Positions 6,693 to 15,894 are shown, counted from the first letter of the stretch. The stretch: DNA of 64,000 nucleotides from Neolewinella agarilytica (GCF_900110645.1 NZ_FOFB01000001.1:62001-126000), one strand, 5' to 3'. The notes: a model not told the origin generated them from the sequence alone. Program-made: numbers and translations.

Positions 6693-7598
6693 TCAATCCA
6701 AAATAATCGCCCCCAGCCCCAGCGCCTTAAACGCCTTATCGTAGGCCATCATTTCGGCACCGAGAATGGCATCCCGGCGGGCGGCTAGTGGCTTCCATTC
6801 GGTCATCAGGTCCGTCAGGCGGGCCTTGGCCCCGGCGGTGACGGTGGGGTGCGGTCCGTCGACGTAGTCTTTGAGCTCCATAAGCTCCGCGTTGAGGCGG
6901 TTGTGAAAGTTGATAACGTCCTGGAAGGTTTTCTGGTCAGGCTGCACGAGCTCGCGTTCCCAGGCGTCAATGTGAGCAAGCAGGCTATCGGCGAGGGTTA
7001 GTACGGTCTCCACAGCGGGCTTGCCTTTCAGTAACTTCTTATGGGCGGATAGTTGCTCTTTGGCGGATCGAAGCTTAGTCACCGACTCATGCAATTCCGT
7101 GATGGCGCCGGAGACCTGAGCTAAGACTTCCTGCTGCTCCGCATAGGCTGCCGCAGTGGCCTTGATGGTCGGATTAGCGAGGACATTGGCGGTGGTCTCT
7201 ACCGTCGTCTCCCCCTGCGTCAGGCGCAGGGTGTAGGTGCCCGGCGCCACCAGGGTGCCAGCGTAGCTACCATAGACGAAGACTTTGTCAACGGCTGGCA
7301 ATGTCTCTCGTCGAAAGTCCCAGGTAAACCGGTTATAGCCAGCTTTAGCCGGTAGTGCGGCCAGTTTGCCCGGCCCTCCGGGCCAGGATTTGAAACCCTT
7401 TACCTCCTTACTGGAATACGAACGGATCACCACACCATTTTCCAATACCTCCAGCGTCACTTCACTGCTATCTCCGGGTTCTGCCAGGTAATAATCGAGC
7501 GTAACTCCTGAAGCCGGGTTTTGCCCAACGGAGCCAGCGCCGTTCGTTACCACCAAGGATGAGGTAGCTGTCTTTGGGCGTAAACAAGGACAGGGCAT
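6693..7598 (-). CDS. C-terminal fragment of frameshifted BNR/VPS10-type glycosidase-like protein
   Basis: This frame continues the gene annotated at 7468-9834. From GAGSVGQNPASGVTLDYYLAE onward it matches the C-terminal part of large Bacteroidota VPS10/BNR-repeat proteins: a beta domain (VFVYGSYAGTLVAPGTYTLRLTQG) and a helical tail. The ATG at 7598 lies inside the overlap and is probably not a true start. A single indel near 7540 would fuse the two frames into a protein of about 1040 aa, the usual family size. Whether this is a real mutation or a sequencing error cannot be decided here. Confidence 0.75.
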   Translation of the reverse strand: MPCPCLRPKTATSSLVVTNGAGSVGQNPASGVTLDYYLAEPGDSSEVTLEVLENGVVIRSYSSKEVKGFKSWPGGPGKLAALPAKAGYNRFTWDFRRETLPAVDKVFVYGSYAGTLVAPGTYTLRLTQGETTVETTANVLANPTIKATAAAYAEQQEVLAQVSGAITELHESVTKLRSAKEQLSAHKKLLKGKPAVETVLTLADSLLAHIDAWERELVQPDQKTFQDVINFHNRLNAELMELKDYVDGPHPTVTAGAKARLTDLMTEWKPLAARRDAILGAEMMAYDKAFKALGLGAIILD

Positions 7599-9834
7599 TG
7601 GGTTTGGCGGACAAACTCCGCAAGCTCCCTACGTCATCAAGAATCCAGAAGGACCGACCCGCCGTAGCGGCTACGAGGTCATTAGCCTGAAAGACAAGAT
7701 CATTGATGGGTACTACCGGAAGGTTGAGTTGAAAGGGCGACCAATTATCCCCACCATCAACGGAGAGGAAGATGCCCGTCTCGGTGCCGGCATAAAGCAC
7801 TCCGGCTTTATCTGGGTCTTCGCGGACCACCCGCACAAAGGTATGCTTACCCGTGATGCCCCTGGTAATGCTACGCCAGCTGGCGCCATAGTCTGTTGTT
7901 TTGAAAATGTAGGGTTTCAGGTCCATCTGCTTGTAGCGCATGGCGACCACGTAGGCCGTCGCGGGATCGTGGGGAGACACTTCGATGCTGTTGATGATAC
8001 CTTCGGGGAGGTTATTGGGGGTAACGTTTTTCCAGTTCGCACCGCCATCGCGGGTGAGGTGAACTAGGCCATCATCACTCCCGGCCCAGAGAACGCCTTT
8101 CTCATGGGGAGACTCCACCAGGGCCATGAGCGTATTGTAATTCTCACCGCCAGCGGCTTCGTTCGTGTAAGGGCCACCGCCGGGGCCTTGTTTAGATTTA
8201 TCGTTCCGGGTAAGGTCGGGGCTCACGGCCGTCCAGCTCATACCACCATCCGTTGTTTTGAACACGACGTTTCCGGCGTGATAGATCGTACCACGATCAT
8301 GTGGAGAACTAATGATGGGAGCATTCCAATTAAAGCGGTATTTGAAATCGGCGGGGACGTTGCCCAAGGCAAGCTCAGGGTATTCCTTGATGTCTTTCGT
8401 CGTCTTTGAATCAGCGAACCATTTCGCGATAATGCCCTGATAGCAGCCGCCATAGACCACCGTTGGGTTATCAGGGTCAAAGGCCAGGAAGGCACTTTCA
8501 CAACCAGCGACGGTTTCCCAGTCTTTCCAGTCGATACCCCGGCTGCTCGTCTGGCTGGCGATGCGGAGAGCGGAGTTGTCCTGTTGGCCGCCGTAGACAT
8601 TATAGGGCACCAGATTGTCCGTAATTACACGGTAGAACTGGCTCGTTGCCTGGTTTTGCTGGCTGCTCCAACTCTTACCGCCGTTGTTGGAGACGTTGGC
8701 TCCACCGTCATTGGAGTTCACCATCCGTTGGTTATTGTCGGGGTCGATCCACAGGTGGTGATTATCGCCGTGGGGCGTCCCTATCCTGCTCCAACTTTGG
8801 CCACCGTCGGTAGACTTCATAACCGGAGCGTTGGCGACGTAGACGGTGTTCTCGTCCTGCGGGTCCGCAAAGATTTCCATGTAGTACCAGGAGCGGGCAA
8901 CGTTAACGCGGTCTTTGCTGACCTGCTTCCAGCTATCGCCGCCGTCATCGGAACGGTAGACGCCGCCTTCTTCTCCTTCAGCTTCGATTACGGCGTAGAC
9001 TCTATCGCCGTTGGCGCGGGATACGGAAATGCCCGCCTTGCCGAATGCTTTGGGCAGCCCATCGGCCATTTTCTTCCAGCTTAATCCGCCGTCGGCAGAT
9101 TTATAGAGCCCAGAGCCAGGGCCGCCGGAAATCATCGTCCAGGGCGTCCGCTGGTGATCCCACATGGCAGCGTAGAGCACCAGCGGATTGGTCATATCCA
9201 TCACCAGAGAGACACAGCCCGTTGTTTCGTTGACGTAGAGCGTGCGCTCCCAGTTTTTGCCAGCATTCTTTGTCCGGTAGACTCCCCGCTCTCCGCCAGG
9301 GCCAAATTGTGCGCCCTGGGCGGCGACAAAAATAGTTTCGTGATCATCCGGGTGAATAACTACGTCTCCGATATGACGGCTTTCGTCGAGGCCAATATGT
9401 TTCCAGCTTTTTCCCGCATCCGTGGAACGGTAAACGCCATCTCCCATGGAGGTCATGACACCACGAGCGGCGTGTTCGCCCATACCAGCGACTACAACGT
9501 TAGGGTTTTGCTCCGAGACGGCCAGTGCGCCGACGGTGCCAGTTTCCAGGAAACCATCGGAGACGTTTTCCCAGCTGATGCCGTCGTTGACCGTCTTATA
9601 AATGCCGCCACCGGTGGAGCCCATGTAGTAAACGCCAGGCTGGCCGACGACACCAGTCGAGGTGACCGAACGGCCGCCGCGGAAGGGGCCGATGTTACGC
9701 CATTCGAGGCCGTTAAAGATGGTGTCGGTGAGAGTGGCTACGGTTGGAATAGCCTGACTAGCTCTCTTTTTTTTGCGTTGGGCGTGAGTGGGGATGGCCA
9801 GTAGTAGAACAAGGAACAGGAAGAAATAGCGCAT
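7468..9834 (-). CDS. secreted BNR/sortilin (VPS10)-type repeat protein, N-terminal part, frameshifted
   Basis: The 788-aa frame has a signal peptide (MRYFFLFLVLLLAIPTHAQ) and many beta-propeller BNR/Asp-box repeats of the form STDGGQSW, KTTDGGMSW and SVDGGDNW, starting with LEWRNIGPFRGGRS. The family is annotated as WD40/YVTN/BNR-like glycosyl hydrolases or VPS10 domain proteins and is exported. The reading departs from the family after LFTPKDSYLIL and ends in a low-complexity Arg/Trp-rich tail. The family-like sequence resumes in another frame (see 6693-7598). The gene is therefore broken as read. Confidence 0.85.
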   Translation of the reverse strand: MRYFFLFLVLLLAIPTHAQRKKKRASQAIPTVATLTDTIFNGLEWRNIGPFRGGRSVTSTGVVGQPGVYYMGSTGGGIYKTVNDGISWENVSDGFLETGTVGALAVSEQNPNVVVAGMGEHAARGVMTSMGDGVYRSTDAGKSWKHIGLDESRHIGDVVIHPDDHETIFVAAQGAQFGPGGERGVYRTKNAGKNWERTLYVNETTGCVSLVMDMTNPLVLYAAMWDHQRTPWTMISGGPGSGLYKSADGGLSWKKMADGLPKAFGKAGISVSRANGDRVYAVIEAEGEEGGVYRSDDGGDSWKQVSKDRVNVARSWYYMEIFADPQDENTVYVANAPVMKSTDGGQSWSRIGTPHGDNHHLWIDPDNNQRMVNSNDGGANVSNNGGKSWSSQQNQATSQFYRVITDNLVPYNVYGGQQDNSALRIASQTSSRGIDWKDWETVAGCESAFLAFDPDNPTVVYGGCYQGIIAKWFADSKTTKDIKEYPELALGNVPADFKYRFNWNAPIISSPHDRGTIYHAGNVVFKTTDGGMSWTAVSPDLTRNDKSKQGPGGGPYTNEAAGGENYNTLMALVESPHEKGVLWAGSDDGLVHLTRDGGANWKNVTPNNLPEGIINSIEVSPHDPATAYVVAMRYKQMDLKPYIFKTTDYGASWRSITRGITGKHTFVRVVREDPDKAGVLYAGTETGIFLSVDGGDNWSPFQLNLPVVPINDLVFQANDLVAATAGRSFWILDDVGSLRSLSAKPNALSLFTPKDSYLILGGNERRWLRWAKPGFRSYARLLPGRTRR

Positions 9835-10551
9835 GTAAATAGTGTGATTGGGTTGGAAGGTATGGTTTTTTTGGTAGTGAAGGAAACCCCCTTCCCGGCC
9901 CTATCCACGGGGGAGGGAGCAAGTAAAACGCTGAGCGTTTTGTATCGCCCCCGGGAAGACCTGCAGTAGTGATGGTAGAGTCACAGACCGAAGACTCGGA
10001 TGGAGCCTATCACCCATTGGCAAGATGTGATATCCTTATCCCCCGGAGGGCGAGGAGTCCGTACGTGCGCGGGAGCACGTGGTGACCTGGCACCACCTCA
10101 CCGGCCGAAGGCACCGAAGCCTGTGTGCCTTTCCGTATTAAGGAGATACTGGCAGCTTTGACGGCAAATTCGATGGCCATGCGCCAACGATCGGTTCGCC
10201 CGGCTTTGGAAGGCGCTGCGTATTGACAACTATATCGGTGTTGGAAGAATTGATGACAATTGTTATGTCCATTTTAGGAAATTTTTGGATGAGTAATATT
10301 ATTTACTTCAGCGATAATCAGGAACTGCACTGCTTCTTAAGCATTCCCTTGCACCTGCGGCCCCGCGCCCTTGTCCCGCCGAAACGATCATGCCGAAACG
10401 GACCAGGTAACAAAGCAGTCTGATATTAGGAATTGTTTTGTGCATTGGGTGACACACGGCGGCATAGTGACGGGCGTAACCGCAGGAAGAGTGATAGTGT
10501 CACAACACCATCAAGTTTCACATTCTGTGTAAATCGGCCGAATCCGTAGTC
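9835..10551. other. 717-bp intergenic region with mixed repeats, no credible gene
   Basis: Contents seen: a CCCTTCCC/GGGAGGG stretch and the hairpin AAAACGCT-G-AGCGTTTT (9925-9941); an arm (10057-10087) matching the inner arm of the repeat at 1190-1384; and a copy of the dispersed GC-rich motif at 10349-10370. Short ORFs have no family features. It looks like a repeat sink between divergent genes. Confidence 0.6.
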
Positions 10552-10559
10552 TATATTTG
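10552..10559 (+). promoter_or_regulatory. -7 promoter element of hemE
   Basis: TATATTTG fits the Bacteroidota -7 consensus TAnnTTTG exactly and ends 4 bases before the first hemE ATG. That spacing implies a leaderless or almost leaderless mRNA. No clear -33 TTG was found at the expected distance. Confidence 0.55.
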
Positions 10560-10563
10560 CGAA

Positions 10564-11598
10564 ATGATGTACGATAACGACCTCTTCCTCCGTGCCGCCC
10601 GTGGTGAACAAGTTGATCGCCCTCCCGTCTGGCTCATGCGTCAGGCCGGACGGATACTCCCGCAGTACCGCGCCCTGCGGGCCAAACTGAGCGGGTTTAA
10701 AGAGTTAGTTTCTACCCCGGACCTGGCGGCAGAAGTAACCATTCAGCCCGTTGATGAACTGGGAGTGGATGCGGCCATCATTTTCAGTGACATCCTCGTA
10801 ATTCCGGAAGCACTGGGCCTGGATTACAATATGGTGGAAAAAGTCGGCCCCCGGTTTCCGGAGGTCATCAAGTCGATGGCTGACGTCGAAAAATTACGTC
10901 CGGCGGCGGATGCTCCGGGGCATTTGGGCTACGTTTATGATGCACTCGACGCCACCAAAAAGGCGCTCAACAATCGCGTCCCCCTCATCGGCTTCGCCGG
11001 TGCCCCCTGGACCATCTTCGCCTACATGGTCGAAGGCGGCGGTAGCAAGACCTTTAGTAAGGCCCGGGCGATGCTCTACAAAGACCCCGCTTTGAGCCAT
11101 GCTTTGCTGGAGCGCATTGCACGGGCTACGGCGGCTTATCTGAAAGGAAAGATCGAGCACGGCGCCGATCTGATTCAGCTCTTTGACAGCTGGGCGGGGG
11201 TCTTGCCGCGTGCCCATTACGAAGAGTTTAGCCTGCGCTACATCCGATTGATCATCGATGAGCTGGGCGGTAAAGTTCCCGTCACCGTTTTCGCCAAAGA
11301 CGCCCGGCACGCTCTGCCTAAGATCGGAGAACTGCCTTGCGACGTGGTGCAGCTCGACTGGATCGCAGACCCGGTGCAGGCGCGGACGCAGGTGCAGGGG
11401 AAAGTCCTGCAGGGCAACCTTGACCCCGTACAGCTCTACGCTCCGCAGGAGGAAATCGTTGCGGCAACGACTAAGATGATCAACACCTTCGGCGGCCGTC
11501 ACATCGTCAATCTCGGTCACGGGGTTTACCCCGACACTCCGCTCGATGGCGTACGTGCGTTCGTGGACACGGTGAAGGCGCATCGCTACCCGGCGTAA
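10564..11598 (+). CDS. hemE: uroporphyrinogen decarboxylase
   Basis: The 344-aa cytosolic enzyme decarboxylates uroporphyrinogen III to coproporphyrinogen III in haem synthesis. Family signatures are clear: [18 protein letters not shown] near the N-terminus, [15 protein letters not shown] in the middle, LQGNLDP and the C-terminal [17 protein letters not shown]. Two ATGs stand in tandem (10564, 10567); either may be used. The stretch coding for ARTQVQGK (11379-11396) contains the dispersed GC-rich motif, and the next 20 bases resemble the arm of the small element at 52147. Confidence 0.95.
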   Translation: MMYDNDLFLRAARGEQVDRPPVWLMRQAGRILPQYRALRAKLSGFKELVSTPDLAAEVTIQPVDELGVDAAIIFSDILVIPEALGLDYNMVEKVGPRFPEVIKSMADVEKLRPAADAPGHLGYVYDALDATKKALNNRVPLIGFAGAPWTIFAYMVEGGGSKTFSKARAMLYKDPALSHALLERIARATAAYLKGKIEHGADLIQLFDSWAGVLPRAHYEEFSLRYIRLIIDELGGKVPVTVFAKDARHALPKIGELPCDVVQLDWIADPVQARTQVQGKVLQGNLDPVQLYAPQEEIVAATTKMINTFGGRHIVNLGHGVYPDTPLDGVRAFVDTVKAHRYPA

Positions 11599-11739
11599 GC
11601 TGCCTCCGGTAGCGACCGGCCAAAGCGGCTTCCAGCCATGCTATAAGTTTGTAGCGCGTGCAGAGCACGCTTTGTCCCGTCGTGCGCAGAGCGCGCATAC
11701 TCCGGAGAACCACCCCACGGATAAATCCGTATATCTACC

Positions 11740-12453
11740 ATGAAACTTCCGCTATTCCTCCTCTTCGTCTTATTTACCTTTGCCTGCGAAGACGATGATG
11801 ACTTTCAGGACAATATGACGCCCATGGGCCCCACCCAAGACACTCTCCGCCAAATCACTTACCTCGCCCTGGGCGACAGCTACACCATCGGCACCAGTGT
11901 CACGGCCCAGGAGCGCTGGCCGGATCAACTCTCGGCCGCGCTGGCCGACCAACATTCCATTGAAGTCTCCGATCTGGATATCATCGCCGTTAACGGCTGG
12001 ACGACGCGCGACCTCATCAATGGGATCAACGCGGGCGTCCCCCGCAACGAATACGATCTGGTCTCCCTGCTCATCGGTGTCAACAATCAGTATCAGGGGA
12101 AATCGATTCGCGAATACGAGCTGGAGTTCTGGGAATTACTCAACACGGCCATCAGTTATGCCGGGGGCGACAAGAATAAGGTCTTTGTAGTTTCCATTCC
12201 GGACTATGCCTTCACGCCCTTTGGCGGTGGAAGTCAGCAGATAACGGATGAGCTGGTGGAGTTTAATGCCTCCGGGCGTCGCCTTGCGACGGAAGCCGGG
12301 ATTCCGTTTTACAACATCACTCCCATCAGTCAGGAAGCCCAGGATGACCCTGAGCTGGTGGCCAGTGACAACCTGCACCCCAGCGGTAAACAGTATGCTC
12401 GTTGGGTTGAGGAGGTTATTCTTGCGCAGGTAGCTCGCTTGCTGGAAGAGTAA
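11740..12453 (+). CDS. SGNH/GDSL-family lipoprotein hydrolase
   Basis: The 237-aa protein starts with a lipoprotein signal (LFVLFTFAC, Cys at 16) and an acidic spacer. It has the SGNH blocks: LALGDSYTIG (nucleophile Ser), LIGVNNQYQG in place of the usual GxND, and DNLHPSG with the catalytic Asp-His pair near the C-terminus. Family members are esterases, lipases or deacetylases of cell-surface carbohydrates. Probably anchored in the outer membrane or periplasm. The substrate is unknown. Confidence 0.88.
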   Translation: MKLPLFLLFVLFTFACEDDDDFQDNMTPMGPTQDTLRQITYLALGDSYTIGTSVTAQERWPDQLSAALADQHSIEVSDLDIIAVNGWTTRDLINGINAGVPRNEYDLVSLLIGVNNQYQGKSIREYELEFWELLNTAISYAGGDKNKVFVVSIPDYAFTPFGGGSQQITDELVEFNASGRRLATEAGIPFYNITPISQEAQDDPELVASDNLHPSGKQYARWVEEVILAQVARLLEE

Positions 12454-12569
12454 AAGCACGGGCCGCATTGCCCCAAAACCATCTTTGCCCCTGCGCGTGG
12501 CGCCCTGTAAACGCAACCTTTAGGCCCCTTCGGTTATTTCCTTAATTCATCATCAAACGAGGAATCAAT

Positions 12570-13145
12570 ATGGCCCATTTTGCCGAAGTCGTTACCGACA
12601 TAAATAACACTGCCACCCACGAAACCATCATTCTCGGAGGGGGCTGTTTTTGGTGTACCGAAGCCGTCTATGTAGAGCTCAAAGGCGTCAAGCGCGTCGT
12701 CAGCGGCTACAGTGGAGGGCCCGAAGAAACGGCTAACTATGAAGCCGTTTGTACTAAAACCAGCGGGCACATCGAGGTGATACTGGTGGACTTTGACCCC
12801 AGTGTCATTACCACCCGCCAGATCCTTGAAGTTTTCTTCGCTACCCACGACCCCACTACGCCCGACCAACAGGGAAATGACAAAGGGCCTCAGTACGCCA
12901 GTGCGGTATTCTACACGACTGAAGAGCAGAAAGCCATTGCAGAAGAACTGATGGCCGAGGTGGTGCCAGAGCTCTATGGTGCTCCCGCAGTAACGCACGT
13001 TCTCCCCCACGAAACGTTCTACGCTGCGGAAGATTACCACCAGGATTACTACAATAAAGTCGGAAGCCGGAACAGCTATTGCTCGTTTGTGATCACCCCG
13101 AAGGTGGGGAAATTCCGGAAGCAATTTTCGGCTCTACGAAAGTAA
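12570..13145 (+). CDS. msrA: peptide-methionine (S)-S-oxide reductase MsrA
   Basis: The 191-aa protein carries the catalytic motif GGGCFWCTEA (nucleophile C26, C29) near the N-terminus, then GYSGG and QGNDKGPQYASAVFY, all typical of MsrA. It reduces the S-epimer of methionine sulfoxide in proteins and restores enzymes after oxidative damage. The conserved domain begins about 18 residues after the ATG. A diverged copy of the dispersed GC-rich motif (12484-12505) lies in the gap before the gene. Confidence 0.93.
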   Translation: MAHFAEVVTDINNTATHETIILGGGCFWCTEAVYVELKGVKRVVSGYSGGPEETANYEAVCTKTSGHIEVILVDFDPSVITTRQILEVFFATHDPTTPDQQGNDKGPQYASAVFYTTEEQKAIAEELMAEVVPELYGAPAVTHVLPHETFYAAEDYHQDYYNKVGSRNSYCSFVITPKVGKFRKQFSALRK

Positions 13146-13158
13146 GATAGGTTCGTAA

Positions 13159-13238
13159 GTCTTTTGGTATTTTGGCGCTTTGAATCTTTACAATATCGTT
13201 GAAGAATCTCAGCGCCGTATGGCCAAATACCAAAAGAC
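13159..13238 (+). promoter_or_regulatory. inverted repeat enclosing the threonine aldolase start codon
   Basis: GTCTTTTGGTATTTTGGC (13159-13176) and GCCAAATACCAAAAGAC (13222-13238) are complementary except for one bulged T. A GGCGC/GCGCC pair lies at the inner edge. The right arm begins at the third base of the chosen ATG (13219). In the mRNA this would fold the start region into a long hairpin. Confidence 0.6.
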
Positions 13239-14259
13239 CATGACCGTCAATCTAACTTCTGACACCGCCACCCGCCCGACCCCGAAAATGCTACAGGCAA
13301 TGTTCGCCGCCGAAGTGGGCGACGATGTCTTCCGGCAGGACCCCACCGTCAACAAACTGGAAGCCACGGCTGCCGAGCGCTTTGGTATGGAGGCCGCCTT
13401 GTATTGCCCGTCGGGCACCATGACCAACCAGCTCGCCATTAAGTGCCATACGCAAGCGCTGGACGAGGTGATATGTGAAGAGAAAAGCCACATCTATCAG
13501 TATGAAGGCGGGGTATACAGCATGCTCTCCAGCGTGAGTATGAACCTGATCAAGGGCGAGCGGGGAAAATTATTGCCGGGTCAGATTTCGGCGGCCGTCA
13601 AGCCACGCTACGACTGGCTCCCCATTTCCAGCCTGCTGGTGATCGAGAACACCTGCAATAAAGGCGGCGGTTCCATCTATACCAATGAAGAGGCGCGGAC
13701 GCTGGTGCAAGAGGCGCGTTCCTCCGGATTAGCCGTGCATTTAGACGGTGCCCGCCTGTTCAATGCACTGGTGGAAACCAAAGAGAGTCCCGCCGACTGG
13801 GGCAAAACGTTTGATACCATCAGCATCTGCCTGAGCAAGGGGCTCGGTGCGCCCGTAGGGAGTCTGCTGCTGGGCCCTGAAAATCTCATTGACCGGGCCC
13901 GCCGCTACCGTAAAGTACTGGGCGGTGGCATGCGACAAGCCGGCTACCTGGCCGCTGCTGGCCTCTACGCCCTGGAGCATCACACCGATCGCCTGGCGGA
14001 AGACAATGCCCGGGCCCGCCGCCTGGGCGAAGCCCTGGCTCCCCTACCCTTCGTTGCCTCCGTGGAAACGGTGGAAAGCAACATTTGCATCTTTCACCTT
14101 GCCGGTGCCCTTATGGCCGCAGACTTCCTCGACGACCTGGCGGAACACGGCATCCAGGCGGTACCCTTCGGTCCGCAAATGGTACGTTTTACGACTCATC
14201 TCGACGTGACGGACGAGATGGTCGACCATGTGATACGGACTTTGCAGAAAATGGCTTGA
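13219..14259 (+). CDS. low-specificity L-threonine aldolase
   Basis: The 346-aa PLP enzyme of aminotransferase fold type I cleaves L-threonine or L-allo-threonine to glycine and acetaldehyde. Visible signatures: LTSDTATRPTPKMLQAM at the N-terminus, VGDDVFRQDPTVNKLE, the HLDGARLFNA segment, and the PLP-lysine region ISICLSKGLGAPVGS. The open frame extends to a TTG at 13180, but the ATG at 13219 (MAKYQKTMTVNLTSD) or at 13240 fits family length better. A long inverted repeat covers the start region. Confidence 0.93.
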   Translation: MAKYQKTMTVNLTSDTATRPTPKMLQAMFAAEVGDDVFRQDPTVNKLEATAAERFGMEAALYCPSGTMTNQLAIKCHTQALDEVICEEKSHIYQYEGGVYSMLSSVSMNLIKGERGKLLPGQISAAVKPRYDWLPISSLLVIENTCNKGGGSIYTNEEARTLVQEARSSGLAVHLDGARLFNALVETKESPADWGKTFDTISICLSKGLGAPVGSLLLGPENLIDRARRYRKVLGGGMRQAGYLAAAGLYALEHHTDRLAEDNARARRLGEALAPLPFVASVETVESNICIFHLAGALMAADFLDDLAEHGIQAVPFGPQMVRFTTHLDVTDEMVDHVIRTLQKMA

Positions 14260-14952
14260 TTACCGAATATAACTACACAGAATCCCCAGCTTGAGCTTAT
14301 TTCGTCCAAAGTCGAATACCTGGGTGGGAAGCTGAGAGTCGACTACTACGTAAACCTTGGTTTTACCTCCTTCCATCGGAGTCACCCAAATAAGAATTTT
14401 CTCGCCAAAGCTCCCCGTTCCCGTTCCGGGAATGCTGGCCTTCAACCGACCGCCATCGCGGTCGCCTGATTCCATTTGCATCCCTGCCTGACGGATGGCC
14501 TCCCGGCAAGTGTGATAAGCAGCTCCGTAGCTTTTGTGCAGAATGATGGTTTGATCCTTCATGGAGGGTGAGCCCGTATACTCCACCTCGCCGAAAAAGC
14601 CCTTCGTTATCTCTTCTTCCTTTTTTTCCGGTTCGGGGCTAAGGTCCAGTTTAAAGACCTCTTTCTCTTCCTTTGGTGCCTCCTCTTCCACTATCGCCGG
14701 TCTTCGTTCAATTTCGTGGACTGAATCCCTCAGTCCGCCCTTAATGCGGTTTTGCACCCGACCAATATCTTCCTTTGAGAGCGTTCCCATTTCTATCCGG
14801 TCGCTTAATTCCCGTTCCCGCTTACCGAGTTGTACGATTCGTTTACGATCTGGGTGGCCTTCCGGCAGAAAAGCTGTTAGCTCATCAATTACTGCTCTGT
14901 AGTCATCGGCTTCGATGAGAGAAAGGAAGTGGCTTTTTTCGTCTTTGGTCAT
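14260..14952 (-). CDS. EAD11-like N-terminal / unknown C-terminal domain protein, copy 2
   Basis: The 230-aa protein is a paralogue of the gene just upstream (14956-15669). The N-terminus (residues 1-85) is all-helical: LIEADDYRAVIDELTAFL, then VQLGKRERELSDRIEMGTLSKEDIGRVQNRI. This resembles effector-associated domain 11, a module found on bacterial STAND-type and conflict proteins. A charged linker (PEPEKKEEE) leads to a 105-residue alpha/beta domain with GFFGEVEYTGS, a central SFGEKILIWVTP and a final DFGRNKLKLG. The C-terminal family is not recognised. Only 3 bases separate it from its paralogue, so the two are surely co-transcribed. The EAD11 call comes from pattern resemblance only. Confidence 0.75.
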   Translation of the reverse strand: MTKDEKSHFLSLIEADDYRAVIDELTAFLPEGHPDRKRIVQLGKRERELSDRIEMGTLSKEDIGRVQNRIKGGLRDSVHEIERRPAIVEEEAPKEEKEVFKLDLSPEPEKKEEEITKGFFGEVEYTGSPSMKDQTIILHKSYGAAYHTCREAIRQAGMQMESGDRDGGRLKASIPGTGTGSFGEKILIWVTPMEGGKTKVYVVVDSQLPTQVFDFGRNKLKLGILCSYIR

Positions 14953-14955
14953 AGC

Positions 14956-15669
14956 TTATAGTAGATGGCTTACCAGCAAATTTAGTTTATTGTTGTTCCG
15001 CCCCCAGTCAACCACCATGGTTTTCAGCACGGAGTCCACGATTATGTGTACACTGGTCTGTTGGTCATTTACGGGCGTAACGAAGATCAGGACGCGTTCT
15101 CCAAAGCTGGTGATAAAGTTTCCTGAAGTACTGGCTTCGATACTCCCGTTAGCGCGGTCTTGCGCATCGAGACTCATTCCCGCCGCAGAAATTGCCCCCA
15201 GACAGCGATTCCACGCCTCCTCATACCGTGTTGCCAGCGTGATCTTTTTCTCTTTCATGCTCATCGAACCACGGTACTGAACCGTTCCGAAAAAGCCCTC
15301 CCTGCTGCCGGGCTTAGACCGAAAAGCGTCCGCAGGCTTCGGCGGAGGAGAGGGAGTTGCTTCTTCCTTCACGGACACCTTCGGAGGCGGAGGAGTAACA
15401 GGGACCTCCTCAATCGGCGGACGGTCCATCGTTTGTACAATATGGAGCAGTGTGTCGGCAATTTGGTTCTTGGCCAGCTTCGCATCCTCCTGAGCGATGA
15501 TGGCATCCATACTCTGATCGTCGAGTTCCCGGAAGCGACGGGCGAGCTTGATTAGTCGCAGGTAAGAAGGGTGATCAATGGATAGCTTATCCTGCAAGAG
15601 TTCAATGGCATCATCCACCTGATCATCAGCTACTAGGTCGTAGAGTTGGCGCTTGAGTTTCTTGTCCAT
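14956..15669 (-). CDS. EAD11-like N-terminal / unknown C-terminal domain protein, copy 1
   Basis: The 237-aa protein has the same layout as its downstream paralogue. Residues 5-82 are helical and EAD11-like (LVADDQVDDAIELLQDKL; LIKLARRFRELDDQSM; AKLAKNQIADTLLHI). A Pro-rich linker with a PPPKP run follows, then the conserved C-terminal domain GFFGTVQYRGSMSMKEK to VVDWGRNNNKLNLL. The linker differs completely from that of the paralogue while both domains are retained, which suggests selection on the two-domain arrangement. No membrane segment or signal peptide. Function unknown; a cytosolic adaptor or sensor role is possible. Confidence 0.75.
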   Translation of the reverse strand: MDKKLKRQLYDLVADDQVDDAIELLQDKLSIDHPSYLRLIKLARRFRELDDQSMDAIIAQEDAKLAKNQIADTLLHIVQTMDRPPIEEVPVTPPPPKVSVKEEATPSPPPKPADAFRSKPGSREGFFGTVQYRGSMSMKEKKITLATRYEEAWNRCLGAISAAGMSLDAQDRANGSIEASTSGNFITSFGERVLIFVTPVNDQQTSVHIIVDSVLKTMVVDWGRNNNKLNLLVSHLL

Positions 15670-15894
15670 GGGTCCGCGTTTTTCACTTTAAGGAGATGGC
15701 GTAGGTTCCCAAAATAAGCCGTTTTGAGCAAAACCCGATGATTCGCCTATTCTCAGGTGTACTCAGCTGGCCGATGGCCCAATACCCGGGGAAGGAGGTG
15801 GCGGCCGGCCGGGCTAATTGATTGTGCGACCGATTCTCATTAATGATGCATCTCGCGAAACACAACTCTAAGAGCAGTGTCTATTCGTCAGCGC

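Noticed and set aside
10223-10423. Small plus-strand ORF (66 codons) in the gap before hemE
   Set aside because: No family features and it runs into a dispersed-motif copy; more likely non-coding.
11599-11739. GC-rich palindromes after hemE as a terminator
   Set aside because: Several short self-complementary words (GCGTGC-AGA-GCACGC) but no T-run; not a convincing terminator.
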